Notes: generated by a model not told the origin, from the letters alone. DNA of 8,333 bases from Bacilli bacterium (GCA_017519965.1 JAFWRK010000015.1:1-8333), one strand, 5' to 3'. Numbered from the stretch's first letter, positions 1-5,793 are shown. Translations and numbers: made by a program.

Positions 1-11
1 ACTCTATTCAT
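1..11 (-). CDS. Start of an unidentified gene (first codons only)
   Basis: An ATG at 11-9 begins an open frame reading Met-Asn-Arg before it leaves the window. It has a good ribosome binding site (AGGAG at 21-17, 5 nt spacer) and lies 10 nt beyond the stop of the lipoprotein gene, so it is probably the next gene of the same operon. Three complete codons say nothing about function. Confidence 0.5.
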
Positions 12-21
12 AATGTCTCCT

Positions 22-474
22 TTAATATGTTCTGCATTTACAATTTAAATTACTATTATTTTCTATCTCTTCTTTAATCTCTTTTATACTTTTATTATAA
101 TTTTTTATCTTTTCTTTATCGATTGTTAGTATAGATGTTAACTTATTATCTCTTACTTTATTTGTGCATTTTCCATATTCAATTAAATCTGTCATTACAT
201 CAGTACTACACATATTTAATGTATTTAACATTTCTTTTTCTTCAATACTGGAGTTTTCTGGAAATATTACTTCTAATCTTATTCTTCCATCTGATATTAT
301 ACCATTATAGTAATTTATATTTATTCTTACATTATTTTTAACTCCATTATCAACTGTAGTTGATTCACAACTTAGATGTTGCTTTTTTATTTCTCTTCTT
401 TTTACATCTTCTTTTTGACTACTACATCCTGTAATTAATAGAAATAATAAAAATAATACTACTATTCTTTTCAT
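22..474 (-). CDS. Small putative lipoprotein, cysteine-rich, 150 aa
   Basis: Predicted membrane-anchored lipoprotein of unknown function. Residues 1-17 form a type II signal peptide: basic Lys-Arg, a hydrophobic stretch, then lipobox ITGC with Cys17 as the lipidation site. The mature part (about 134 aa) has five more cysteines (36, 89, 103, 145, 147), so disulfides are possible. It ends with a charged helical stretch rich in Lys, Glu and Ile (about 118-140). Residues 34-60 (LSCES then NYYNGII) match the same region of the upstream lipoprotein (LLCSR then DYKNGYI) with nearly the same spacing, so the two look like paralogues. The start is well set: AGGAGG at 483-478 overlaps the stop of the upstream gene, only 7 nt away. 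It is most likely the third gene of the DUF1003-lipoprotein operon. I recognise no named family beyond generic Bacillota lipoproteins. Confidence 0.85.
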   Translation of the reverse strand: MKRIVVLFLLFLLITGCSSQKEDVKRREIKKQHLSCESTTVDNGVKNNVRININYYNGIISDGRIRLEVIFPENSSIEEKEMLNTLNMCSTDVMTDLIEYGKCTNKVRDNKLTSILTIDKEKIKNYNKSIKEIKEEIENNSNLNCKCRTY

Positions 475-481
475 ATTCCTC

Positions 482-994
482 CTATTTTTCTATACAAGTA
501 GTTCCGAATGTTTCAGCAAATGTTAACCAATCTTTTAAAGATACTTTTCCATTTTTAATAATGGAATCTTCTTGAGCTTCTATTTCTTTTAGTTTTTCTA
601 TATCAACTTTACTATAGTCTATAGTTGTATCACTTACAACACTACTTTTTGATCTTGTTATATTATTATCATAATATTTTAAATCTTCATATGCTTTGAA
701 AATATTTCTATATGCTTCTTCATAAGTATCTAATACTTCATCACTACTTGATGTAATTTCTTCTTTTGAATGTAACTTAGTTATGTATCCATTTTTGTAA
801 TCAATTTCATAAATAAAACTAGCTTTAGCATTATTTTGGGCTTCTGCACTTCTTGAACATAAAAGTGTTCCATTCTTATTAGAAGTATCTGTTTTAGATG
901 ATACTGTTATACCTTTTTCCATATCTTCTGTTCCACAAGCTGTTAATAATAATACACTAATAACTAGAATTATACTTTTAATTATTTTCTTCAT
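482..994 (-). CDS. Putative lipoprotein, 170 aa
   Basis: Predicted lipoprotein anchored on the outer face of the cell membrane. The signal peptide is residues 1-20 (Lys-Lys start, hydrophobic IILVISVLLL, lipobox LTAC with Cys20). After a Ser/Thr/Lys-rich linker (about 25-43) comes a compact domain with LLCSRS (Cys46), an IDYKNGYITKL strand motif at 64-74, an acidic helical region (about 84-108) and a C-terminal segment with Cys167. Cys46 and Cys167 could pair. The Cys-to-NG layout resembles the next gene, suggesting tandem duplication, and loosely recalls small Bacillota lipoproteins of the DUF1307/YehR type; I am not sure of that assignment. The start overlaps the end of the DUF1003 gene by 17 bp, with GAGGG at 1004-1000 and a 5-nt spacer, indicating translational coupling. 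Confidence 0.85.
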   Translation of the reverse strand: MKKIIKSIILVISVLLLTACGTEDMEKGITVSSKTDTSNKNGTLLCSRSAEAQNNAKASFIYEIDYKNGYITKLHSKEEITSSSDEVLDTYEEAYRNIFKAYEDLKYYDNNITRSKSSVVSDTTIDYSKVDIEKLKEIEAQEDSIIKNGKVSLKDWLTFAETFGTTCIEK

Positions 995-1505
995 CTTTAC
1001 CCTCTAATTCATCTAATCTTTTAATAATTTTATTTTGATTGGATACAAGTTTATCTACTTTTTCAGCTATTTGCTCTAATATTAATTCACTCTTTAAATC
1101 AATTCTATAGTCATTTTGGTTTCTTAAACTATCTTTTTCAGCTTGTCTATTTTGACTCATCATAATTACTGGAGCTTGTAAGGCAGCTAAACATGATAAT
1201 AATAAGTTTAATAAAATAAATGGGAATTCATCTATTGGATTTAATAGTAAGAATCCATTTAGTACTATCCAAAATAATAAGAAGCAACTAAATCCTATTA
1301 TAAATCCCCAACTACCTGCTACTTCACTTACTTTGTCTGCTACTTTATCTCCAAATGTCTTCTTTTCTTCTTGTTGTTTATCAATATCAATTGATAATGG
1401 TTGTTCAATTAATAAATTAATTAATTCTTCTTCATCTTTTTCATCTAAGTTTTCTTGTTTTAGTAATGCCTTTACTAATTCTTTCTTTGAATTTATCTTT
1501 TCCAT
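978..1505 (-). CDS. DUF1003 family membrane protein
   Basis: Inner-membrane protein of the DUF1003 family, function unknown. The family core is clear: DKVADKVSEVAGSWGF (53-68), first membrane helix about 66-88, a short loop with NPIDEFPF (89-96), second membrane helix about 94-116, and the hallmark QAPVIMMSQNRQAEKD (110-125). These are followed by a charged coiled-coil-like tail (about 135-172) facing the cytoplasm. The first 50 residues are an acidic, Lys/Glu-rich cytoplasmic extension. At 175 aa it has typical family length. GGTGAT at 1514-1509 sits just before ATG at 1505. The gene opens an operon with two lipoproteins, and its last 17 bp overlap the first of them. That pairing suggests an envelope role, but this is inference. 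Family assignment is secure; function is not. Confidence 0.93.
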   Translation of the reverse strand: MEKINSKKELVKALLKQENLDEKDEEELINLLIEQPLSIDIDKQQEEKKTFGDKVADKVSEVAGSWGFIIGFSCFLLFWIVLNGFLLLNPIDEFPFILLNLLLSCLAALQAPVIMMSQNRQAEKDSLRNQNDYRIDLKSELILEQIAEKVDKLVSNQNKIIKRLDELEGKDEENN

Positions 1506-1514
1506 TTTATCACC

Positions 1515-1529
1515 ATTATAAATATAACA
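1515..1529 (-). promoter_or_regulatory. Extended -10 promoter of the DUF1003-lipoprotein operon
   Basis: Read on the minus strand, TGT-TATATT (1529-1521) is an extended -10 element, followed by TATAAT (1520-1515) and then GGTGATAAA-ATG. If TATATT is the -10, transcription starts near G1514, the first base of the ribosome binding site. If TATAAT is used, the RNA would start inside the site. There is no good -35, since the upstream bases belong to the preceding terminator. The same TTTTTATGTTAT...GGTGATAA layout precedes the hydrolase gene. Confidence 0.5.
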
Positions 1530-1530
1530 T

Positions 1531-1556
1531 AAAAAAAGAAGTATTAAAATACTTCT
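1531..1556 (-). terminator. Intrinsic terminator of the hydrolase-like gene
   Basis: Inverted repeat with arms 1556-1548 and 1545-1537 (AGAAGTATT / AATACTTCT, effectively 8 bp with a 4-nt loop) followed by seven T on the minus strand. The first arm starts within the TAG stop codon (1557-1555) of the upstream gene. Confidence 0.85.
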
Positions 1557-2226
1557 AAATAAAATCTTTGATTTCTTTTATATAATCATTAATAATATCA
1601 TAATCCGTACTACTTAAGAATCCAGAGCTAGCATTTTCTATTATCTTATATGTACAATTATATAGTTTTTCACTTAGTGATTTACCTATATCTTTTGTAC
1701 TATCTAATTCACCATTAATTATTAATCTTTCTCTATTAGTATTTATTTCTTTATCATCTACTAATGGATATAATAGTACTTCTTTTTTAATATTAGTATT
1801 AATTTTTATTGAGTAATTACTACCTTCTGAATCAGACATAAGAATTATATTATCTTTAGATATACCAGTTCTTATTAATTCTTTATATAGATAATCAACA
1901 ATATTACTTATATTTTTTTGTACTTCATTTTCTGCACTATAGTAGTCAATTGCAATAATAGTAGTATCTACTTCTAATGATAGTTTACTAAAAATACTTG
2001 TGTATTTATATTTACAATTTTTATTTTCTCCTGGTATAAATAGTATTACTTTTTCTATATTAGATACTTTATTTGGATAAAATACTCTTACTGGTAATAG
2101 TTCATCACTAAATACTATTTCATAGTTAGATATATTCTTTTTTGATATAGATGGAGTTATTAATTCTTCTACTGATCTATATAATCTATATACAGTATTC
2201 TTATCAAAATAATTGTCATGTTCCAT
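1555..2226 (-). CDS. Alpha/beta-hydrolase-fold protein, probably degenerate
   Basis: A 223-aa soluble protein with the order of landmarks seen in small esterase/lipase-type alpha/beta hydrolases. There is a strand-turn VILFIPGE (60-67) where the family has an HGG oxyanion motif, a nucleophile-elbow-like MSDSEGSN (130-137) in place of GDSAGG with Ser133 as the would-be nucleophile, and LIINGELD (168-175) at the usual acid-residue position. In SSGFLSST (200-207) the catalytic His of the usual HGF is replaced by Ser. The HGG His and the first Gly of GxSxG are also missing. I infer a fold-level relative that may be inactive or use different chemistry. It is transcribed alone, with its own short-leader promoter and terminator. 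GGTGAT at 2235-2230 supports the start. Fold assignment is moderately sure, and activity is unknown. Confidence 0.75.
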   Translation of the reverse strand: MEHDNYFDKNTVYRLYRSVEELITPSISKKNISNYEIVFSDELLPVRVFYPNKVSNIEKVILFIPGENKNCKYKYTSIFSKLSLEVDTTIIAIDYYSAENEVQKNISNIVDYLYKELIRTGISKDNIILMSDSEGSNYSIKINTNIKKEVLLYPLVDDKEINTNRERLIINGELDSTKDIGKSLSEKLYNCTYKIIENASSGFLSSTDYDIINDYIKEIKDFI

Positions 2227-2238
2227 ATTATCACCATT

Positions 2239-2266
2239 TTTATAATAACATAAAAAGAAAGTTCAA
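2239..2266 (-). promoter_or_regulatory. Promoter of the hydrolase-like gene
   Basis: Two overlapping readings exist. TTGAAC (2266-2261), a 16-bp spacer and TATAAA (2244-2239) make a classical promoter. TGT-TATTAT (2250-2242) makes an extended -10 that would start RNA near G2235, the first base of GGTGATAAT-ATG. The -35 of the first reading lies inside the hairpin of the upstream acyltransferase terminator. Confidence 0.5.
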
Positions 2267-2282
2267 TTTTTGTAAACTTTCT
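2252..2282 (-). terminator. Intrinsic terminator of the acyltransferase pair
   Basis: Arms AGAAAGTT (2282-2275) and AACTTTCT (2263-2256) form an 8-bp stem. The loop can extend it by pairing TTG/CAA bases. Five T follow on the minus strand. It begins 10 nt after the stop codon of the downstream plsC-like gene. Confidence 0.8.
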
Positions 2283-2292
2283 CTACTTTACA

Positions 2293-3144
2293 TTATTTTT
2301 CATTATTTCCTTTAATTAGACTATATATTTCATTGTATAACTTCTTATTTACTTCTGCTAAGTCATCATCTTTAGATACTTTAAATGGTTTACCTATTCT
2401 TATTACTAAGTTCTTACTTCTAAATTTGTAATCACCTGATATACCGAATGGTAATAGATAAGAATCTGTTTTTTGAGCCATAGATACTGCTCCAAATTTA
2501 AATGGTAGTAGGAAATGATCATCATAATCTTTTTGTTTTATCTTTTTACTCTTTACTAATTCTTGTAGATAATCATCTACTCTATTTATATTTTCTTTAA
2601 TATCTTTTTTCTTTATTATTTTTTTATCTAATAATTCTTCTAAATAGTTAACTTGTGATGTTCTTATCTTTTTAGCTTTTTTATAGAAGTCTTCAAATGA
2701 TATTTCATTACTATCTACATATTTATCATATACTTCTTTTGCTTTTGCTTCTTTTAATCCATTTCTTGTTCCTTCTGGGAATAGACCTAAAGCATGTCCA
2801 TCATTTAATACATCTAGAGCTGCTCCTTTTGCTGCATCATCATGTATTTGTCTATCTACTGGAATACATCCTGCACTTCTAAAGAACCATCCAAATTTAC
2901 CTTCTTTATATTGTGGATCAAAGTATTCTTTTTTTGCCATATAATGAATTGGTCTTTTTGTAGATATAATTACATTACATTGATCCATTATATGGATATG
3001 ATTTCCTACTACTAACATTGAACCATCTTTAGGTATATTTTCTTTTCCAATTATTTTTGGATTGTAATACCATTTATATATAGGTCCTAGTATTGTTCTA
3101 AATATTCTAAAAATATAAATCTTATCTTTCTTATTTGTTCGCAT
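2293..3144 (-). CDS. PlsC-type lysophospholipid acyltransferase with triplicated helical insert
   Basis: Putative 1-acyl-glycerol-3-phosphate acyltransferase, acting at the inner membrane face to make phosphatidic acid. Numbering from ATG 3144 (283 aa), the PlsC blocks are NHIHIMD (His-x4-Asp, 48-54), GCIPVDR (92-98), FPEGTRN (122-128) and LLPFGISG (230-237). A basic amphipathic N terminus could bind membrane. Between FPEGTRN and LPFKFGAV lie about 80 Lys/Glu/Asp-rich residues absent from the neighbouring paralogue. They form three similar helical hairpins beginning VYDKYVDSNEIS, VNYLEELLDKKIIK and VDDYLQELVKSKKIK. I prefer ATG 3144 because GGGAG (3157-3153) sits 8 nt upstream. The ATG at 3159 would give 288 aa but has no ribosome binding site. 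The gene overlaps the preceding acyltransferase by 14 bp, so the two are co-transcribed. Glycolipid or lysophospholipid acceptors are also possible. Confidence 0.9.
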   Translation of the reverse strand: MRTNKKDKIYIFRIFRTILGPIYKWYYNPKIIGKENIPKDGSMLVVGNHIHIMDQCNVIISTKRPIHYMAKKEYFDPQYKEGKFGWFFRSAGCIPVDRQIHDDAAKGAALDVLNDGHALGLFPEGTRNGLKEAKAKEVYDKYVDSNEISFEDFYKKAKKIRTSQVNYLEELLDKKIIKKKDIKENINRVDDYLQELVKSKKIKQKDYDDHFLLPFKFGAVSMAQKTDSYLLPFGISGDYKFRSKNLVIRIGKPFKVSKDDDLAEVNKKLYNEIYSLIKGNNEK

Positions 3145-3727
3145 TCTTTTCACTCCCATTTTTAATTAAGTTATTGCTTACTACTTTCATTAGTTTTTCA
3201 TTATCTTTATCTAAGTTTCCTGTTAACTTTATTGGTTTTAAGAATTCTACTCTAATACCTTTTCTAAATAATCTATATTTTCCAGTGATTGTAAATGGTA
3301 CTAGTGTTGCATTAGCTTCATTACTCATTTTAACTGCTCCTATTTTAAAAGGCATTATTACATCATCTGTTCTATTAATTGTTCCTTCAGGGAATATTCC
3401 TATACAAAGTCCTTTATTTAAGGCAGATATTGCACTATGTAGGGCATCTTTATCATGTATTTTTCTATTTACTGGAATAGAGCCCATACCTTTAGTAATA
3501 ATACTTACAGGTCCACTAAATAATTCTATTTTAGCTAAGAAATGGACTTGTCTACCTTTAACTACTGAACATAACATTGGTGGATCTGACCATCTAGTAT
3601 GATTACCTGCTAATACTACTGGACCTTTCTTTGGTATATTTTCTCTGCCTACTATTGTAGGTCGATATAGTATAAAAATTAAGATATTTAATAATGGTTT
3701 TACTATTCTATAAAACATTGTGTCCAT
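3131..3727 (-). CDS. plsC: PlsC-type 1-acyl-sn-glycerol-3-phosphate acyltransferase
   Basis: Likely transfers an acyl chain to lysophosphatidic acid in phospholipid synthesis at the cytoplasmic membrane face. Numbering from ATG 3727 (198 aa), there is a hydrophobic N-terminal helix (about 9-24, IVKPLLNILIFILY), NHTRWSD (catalytic His-x4-Asp, 42-48), GSIPVNR (82-88), FPEGTIN (112-118) and TLVPFTITG (141-149). Length is normal for a compact PlsC. Block III has Ile where most members have Arg (FPEGTR), which may alter phosphate binding. An upstream in-frame ATG at 3745 lies inside the -10 box of the promoter and has no ribosome binding site. ATG 3727 has AGGTGAT (3737-3731), so I chose it. The gene is first in a two-gene operon with a second, longer acyltransferase, suggesting different acceptors or membrane roles. 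Confidence 0.92.
   Translation of the reverse strand: MDTMFYRIVKPLLNILIFILYRPTIVGRENIPKKGPVVLAGNHTRWSDPPMLCSVVKGRQVHFLAKIELFSGPVSIITKGMGSIPVNRKIHDKDALHSAISALNKGLCIGIFPEGTINRTDDVIMPFKIGAVKMSNEANATLVPFTITGKYRLFRKGIRVEFLKPIKLTGNLDKDNEKLMKVVSNNLIKNGSEKNANK
3153..3157 (-). promoter_or_regulatory. Ribosome binding site that sets the start of the second acyltransferase
   Basis: GGGAG lies 8 nt before the ATG at 3144, within the 3' end of the upstream acyltransferase gene. The in-frame ATG at 3159 has only TTAATTAAAA before it, so 3144 is favoured. Confidence 0.65.
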
Positions 3728-3743
3728 CTTATCACCTAAATTC

Positions 3744-3772
3744 ATTATATATAAAATACTATTTTAAGTCAA
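3744..3772 (-). promoter_or_regulatory. Near-consensus promoter of the acyltransferase operon
   Basis: TTGACT (3772-3767), a 17-bp spacer and TATAAT (3749-3744) match the housekeeping sigma consensus at 11 of 12 positions. The expected start is near A3737, which is the first base of AGGTGATAAG-ATG, giving a leader of about 10 nt. The -35 box overlaps the T-run of the upstream prs terminator. Confidence 0.85.
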
Positions 3773-3803
3773 AAAAAAGAATTATATTAATGATAATTCT
3801 TTT
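3771..3803 (-). terminator. Intrinsic terminator of the PRPP synthetase gene
   Basis: An 11-bp perfect stem (AAAAGAATTAT, 3803-3793, with 3785-3775) and a 7-nt loop, followed by an eight-T run on the minus strand. The TAA stop of the gene (3784-3782) lies inside the second arm, so the stem encodes the last codons (Lys, Glu, Leu, Ser, Leu, Ile region). Confidence 0.9.
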
Positions 3804-4861
3804 GTTTTTTCTTTTTTCTTATTTATTAATTCTAATATTTCTTTTTTACCATTTTTTAATGGCTTTATTGATTTATGCTCATGAATAGTTTTTATTATAT
3901 TACTTAGCTTATCAGAACAATCTACTACCTTAAACCATTCTCTTTCTTTATACTCTTCAGGTATATAAGTTAAATTTGTTGTATATACTTTATCAAATAT
4001 TTCTGCTTTTTTGGCTATATCAAATTTATTAATACCTTCTGTAAATAGTGAGAATGTAGATACTAGTATAACTTCATTTGCTCCTTGCTCTTTTAACATT
4101 CTCCCTACATCTAGCATTGAACCTCCACTAGCTATCATGTCATCTACAACTATTATGTTTTTACCATTTACTGGAGGACCCATATATACATGTTCAATAA
4201 TTGGGTTTTTACCATTTACTACTCGTGATGTATCTCTTCTTTTAGAAAATATTCCAGTTTCTACTTCTAATATATCAGTAAAATTTTTAGTTCTATCTAT
4301 TGCTCCTTGATCAGGACTAATTACTAATAAATCATCTATATTTTCATTTTTTATTATTTCTTTTAATATTTCATTAGTTGGAAAGAAATTTTCAAATTGA
4401 AGTGTTGGTATAGCATTACAAACATCTGGATCATGACAATCAATTGTTATTATTCTATCTACTCCTAGGTTTTCTAATTCTCTTAGTGCTAAGGCACAGT
4501 CTAGGCTCTCTTTAGGTTTCTTTCTATGTTGACGGGACTCATATAACATTGGCATTACAACTGTTAGTTCTCTAGCTTGTCCTGACATAGAAGCTATTAC
4601 TCTTTTGATATCTTGAAAATGATCATCTGGACTCATTCTTTGATTTTTACCATGCATTTTATAAGTAATACCATAGTTGCCTACATCAGATATTATATAA
4701 ACATCTTTTTCTCTTATTGTTGAATCAATATTTGCTTTTCCTTCTCCATTGCTAAATCTAATTGTTTTAAAATCAACTTTGCATTCTTCCCCTAGGTTAT
4801 CGATAATTTTATCTCCTACTTCTTTAAAATTATCCATGATTATCAACTTTAAATCATCCAT
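3782..4861 (-). CDS. prs: Divergent ribose-phosphate pyrophosphokinase (PRPP synthetase)
   Basis: Makes 5-phosphoribosyl-1-pyrophosphate from ribose 5-phosphate and ATP, the cytosolic precursor for purines, pyrimidines, NAD, His and Trp. Landmarks: RFSNGEGKANI (35-45, matching FxxGE), SRQHRKKPKE (109-118, for the ATP-loop YARQDRK), DCHDPDV (141-147, for DLHxxQ), SPDQGAIDR (182-190, for SPDxGGVxR), SKRRD (206-210) and the PRPP/ribose-phosphate loop VVDDMIASGGSM (238-249). It is 359 aa against about 315 for classical Prs. The extra length is a 14-residue-scale insert near 62-80 (YGITYKMHGKNQRMSPDDH) and a Lys-rich tail after about 328. This matches the divergent longer Prs form of some Clostridia and Mollicutes relatives. 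GAGGAG at 4873-4868, 6 nt before ATG, supports the start. It lies 31 bp after yitT, with a terminator-like hairpin between. Confidence 0.92.
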   Translation of the reverse strand: MDDLKLIIMDNFKEVGDKIIDNLGEECKVDFKTIRFSNGEGKANIDSTIREKDVYIISDVGNYGITYKMHGKNQRMSPDDHFQDIKRVIASMSGQARELTVVMPMLYESRQHRKKPKESLDCALALRELENLGVDRIITIDCHDPDVCNAIPTLQFENFFPTNEILKEIIKNENIDDLLVISPDQGAIDRTKNFTDILEVETGIFSKRRDTSRVVNGKNPIIEHVYMGPPVNGKNIIVVDDMIASGGSMLDVGRMLKEQGANEVILVSTFSLFTEGINKFDIAKKAEIFDKVYTTNLTYIPEEYKEREWFKVVDCSDKLSNIIKTIHEHKSIKPLKNGKKEILELINKKKEKTKELSLI

Positions 4862-4883
4862 TTCTTACTCCTCTTTCTCCAAC

Positions 4884-4914
4884 AAAAAGAAGTTAGTTTT
4901 TACCTAACTTCTTT
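4884..4914 (-). terminator. Hairpin between yitT and prs: terminator or attenuator
   Basis: An 11-bp perfect stem (AAAGAAGTTAG, 4914-4904 with 4896-4886), a 7-nt loop and five T on the minus strand. It encodes the last residues of YitT (KKLGKN) and includes its TAA stop (4895-4893). The prs start codon is only 22 nt beyond the T-run. I find no convincing promoter for prs inside this gap, so it may act as a partial terminator. Confidence 0.75.
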
Positions 4915-5768
4915 ATTTTATTAGTTGATTTTATATGATCTCCTATTATATCTTGTACATCTAGAATAGTTACAAATGCACTTTCATCCATTTCATCTAT
5001 TATTCTATTCAATTCGTATACTTCTATTCTAGTAAGTACACAATATAATACTTCTTTTTCTCCACTAATTAGTCCTTTACCTTTAATTGTAGTTGTCGTT
5101 CTACCTAATCTATTGTATATTTCTTTAGATAAAGATGTTCCTTTATCAGTTACTATTAAAGCTGCTTTAGCTTGTTCTAATCCTTCTGATACAAAGTCTA
5201 TTACTTTAAATGTAATAACATATGTAAGTAAAGAAAACATTGCACGATCAAATCCGAACATGAATCCTGCTACTGTATATATTATTAAATTAAACATTAA
5301 GACTACTTGTCCTACTGAGAAAGATGTTTTTTTGCTAACTACTATTGCTACACTTTCTGTACCATCTACACATCCACCAAAATGTATTACTATTCCTACA
5401 CCTATACCTAGTAGTACTCCTCCATAGACAGTTGCTAAAAGCATTTCTTCTGTAAATGGTTCTAATAAATTAAAATATGATAAAGATAATGAAAATACTG
5501 CTACTGAGTATATTGTTCTAATTAAAAAGTTTTTACCTAGATTTTTATAACCTATATACATAAATGGTATATTAACTATTAATACTAATATACTTAGAGA
5601 TATACCAGTAAGTTTAGAAATTATAATACTTATACCTGTTACTCCACCATCTAATATAGTATTAGGTATTAGGAATGTTTCTAGAGCTAGAGCTGCTAAC
5701 ATACATCCAAATGTTAACATTATATAAGATATTATAGTTCTTATATTTTTATTTTTTACTTTAGCCAT
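4893..5768 (-). CDS. YitT family membrane protein (YitT core plus DUF2179)
   Basis: Integral membrane protein of the YitT/YpjC family, 291 aa, normal length; molecular role not established. About five to six membrane helices fill residues 10-195. They include the family motifs TFLIPNTILDGGVTGISI (31-48), HFGGCVDGTESVAIV (129-143, usually GGSTGGTD) and GQVVLMFNLIIY (153-164). Residues 202-276 are the cytosolic C-terminal DUF2179 domain (AALIVTDKG, TTIKGKGLISGEKEVL, VTILDVQDIIG), thought to bind a small ligand or mediate regulation. AGGAG (5780-5776, 7 nt spacer) precedes the ATG at 5768. It leads a short unit with prs behind its own TTGATA/TATAAT promoter. The GGCVDGTE variant is a small departure from the common sequence. 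Family assignment is secure. Confidence 0.95.
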   Translation of the reverse strand: MAKVKNKNIRTIISYIMLTFGCMLAALALETFLIPNTILDGGVTGISIIISKLTGISLSILVLIVNIPFMYIGYKNLGKNFLIRTIYSVAVFSLSLSYFNLLEPFTEEMLLATVYGGVLLGIGVGIVIHFGGCVDGTESVAIVVSKKTSFSVGQVVLMFNLIIYTVAGFMFGFDRAMFSLLTYVITFKVIDFVSEGLEQAKAALIVTDKGTSLSKEIYNRLGRTTTTIKGKGLISGEKEVLYCVLTRIEVYELNRIIDEMDESAFVTILDVQDIIGDHIKSTNKIKKLGKN

Positions 5769-5793
5769 ACTACCACTCCTATTCTACATATTA

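Noticed and set aside
3135..3602. Long plus-strand frame of 155 codons, and similar frames opposite prs, yitT and the BspA-like gene
   Set aside because: They lie antisense to genes with clear family motifs, translate to low-complexity hydrophobic peptides typical of complementary AT-rich codons, and lack convincing ribosome binding sites.
4945..4950. TATAAT inside the end of yitT as a prs-specific promoter
   Set aside because: No -35 at 16-18 bp and no TG extension; such hexamers are expected by chance in DNA this AT-rich.
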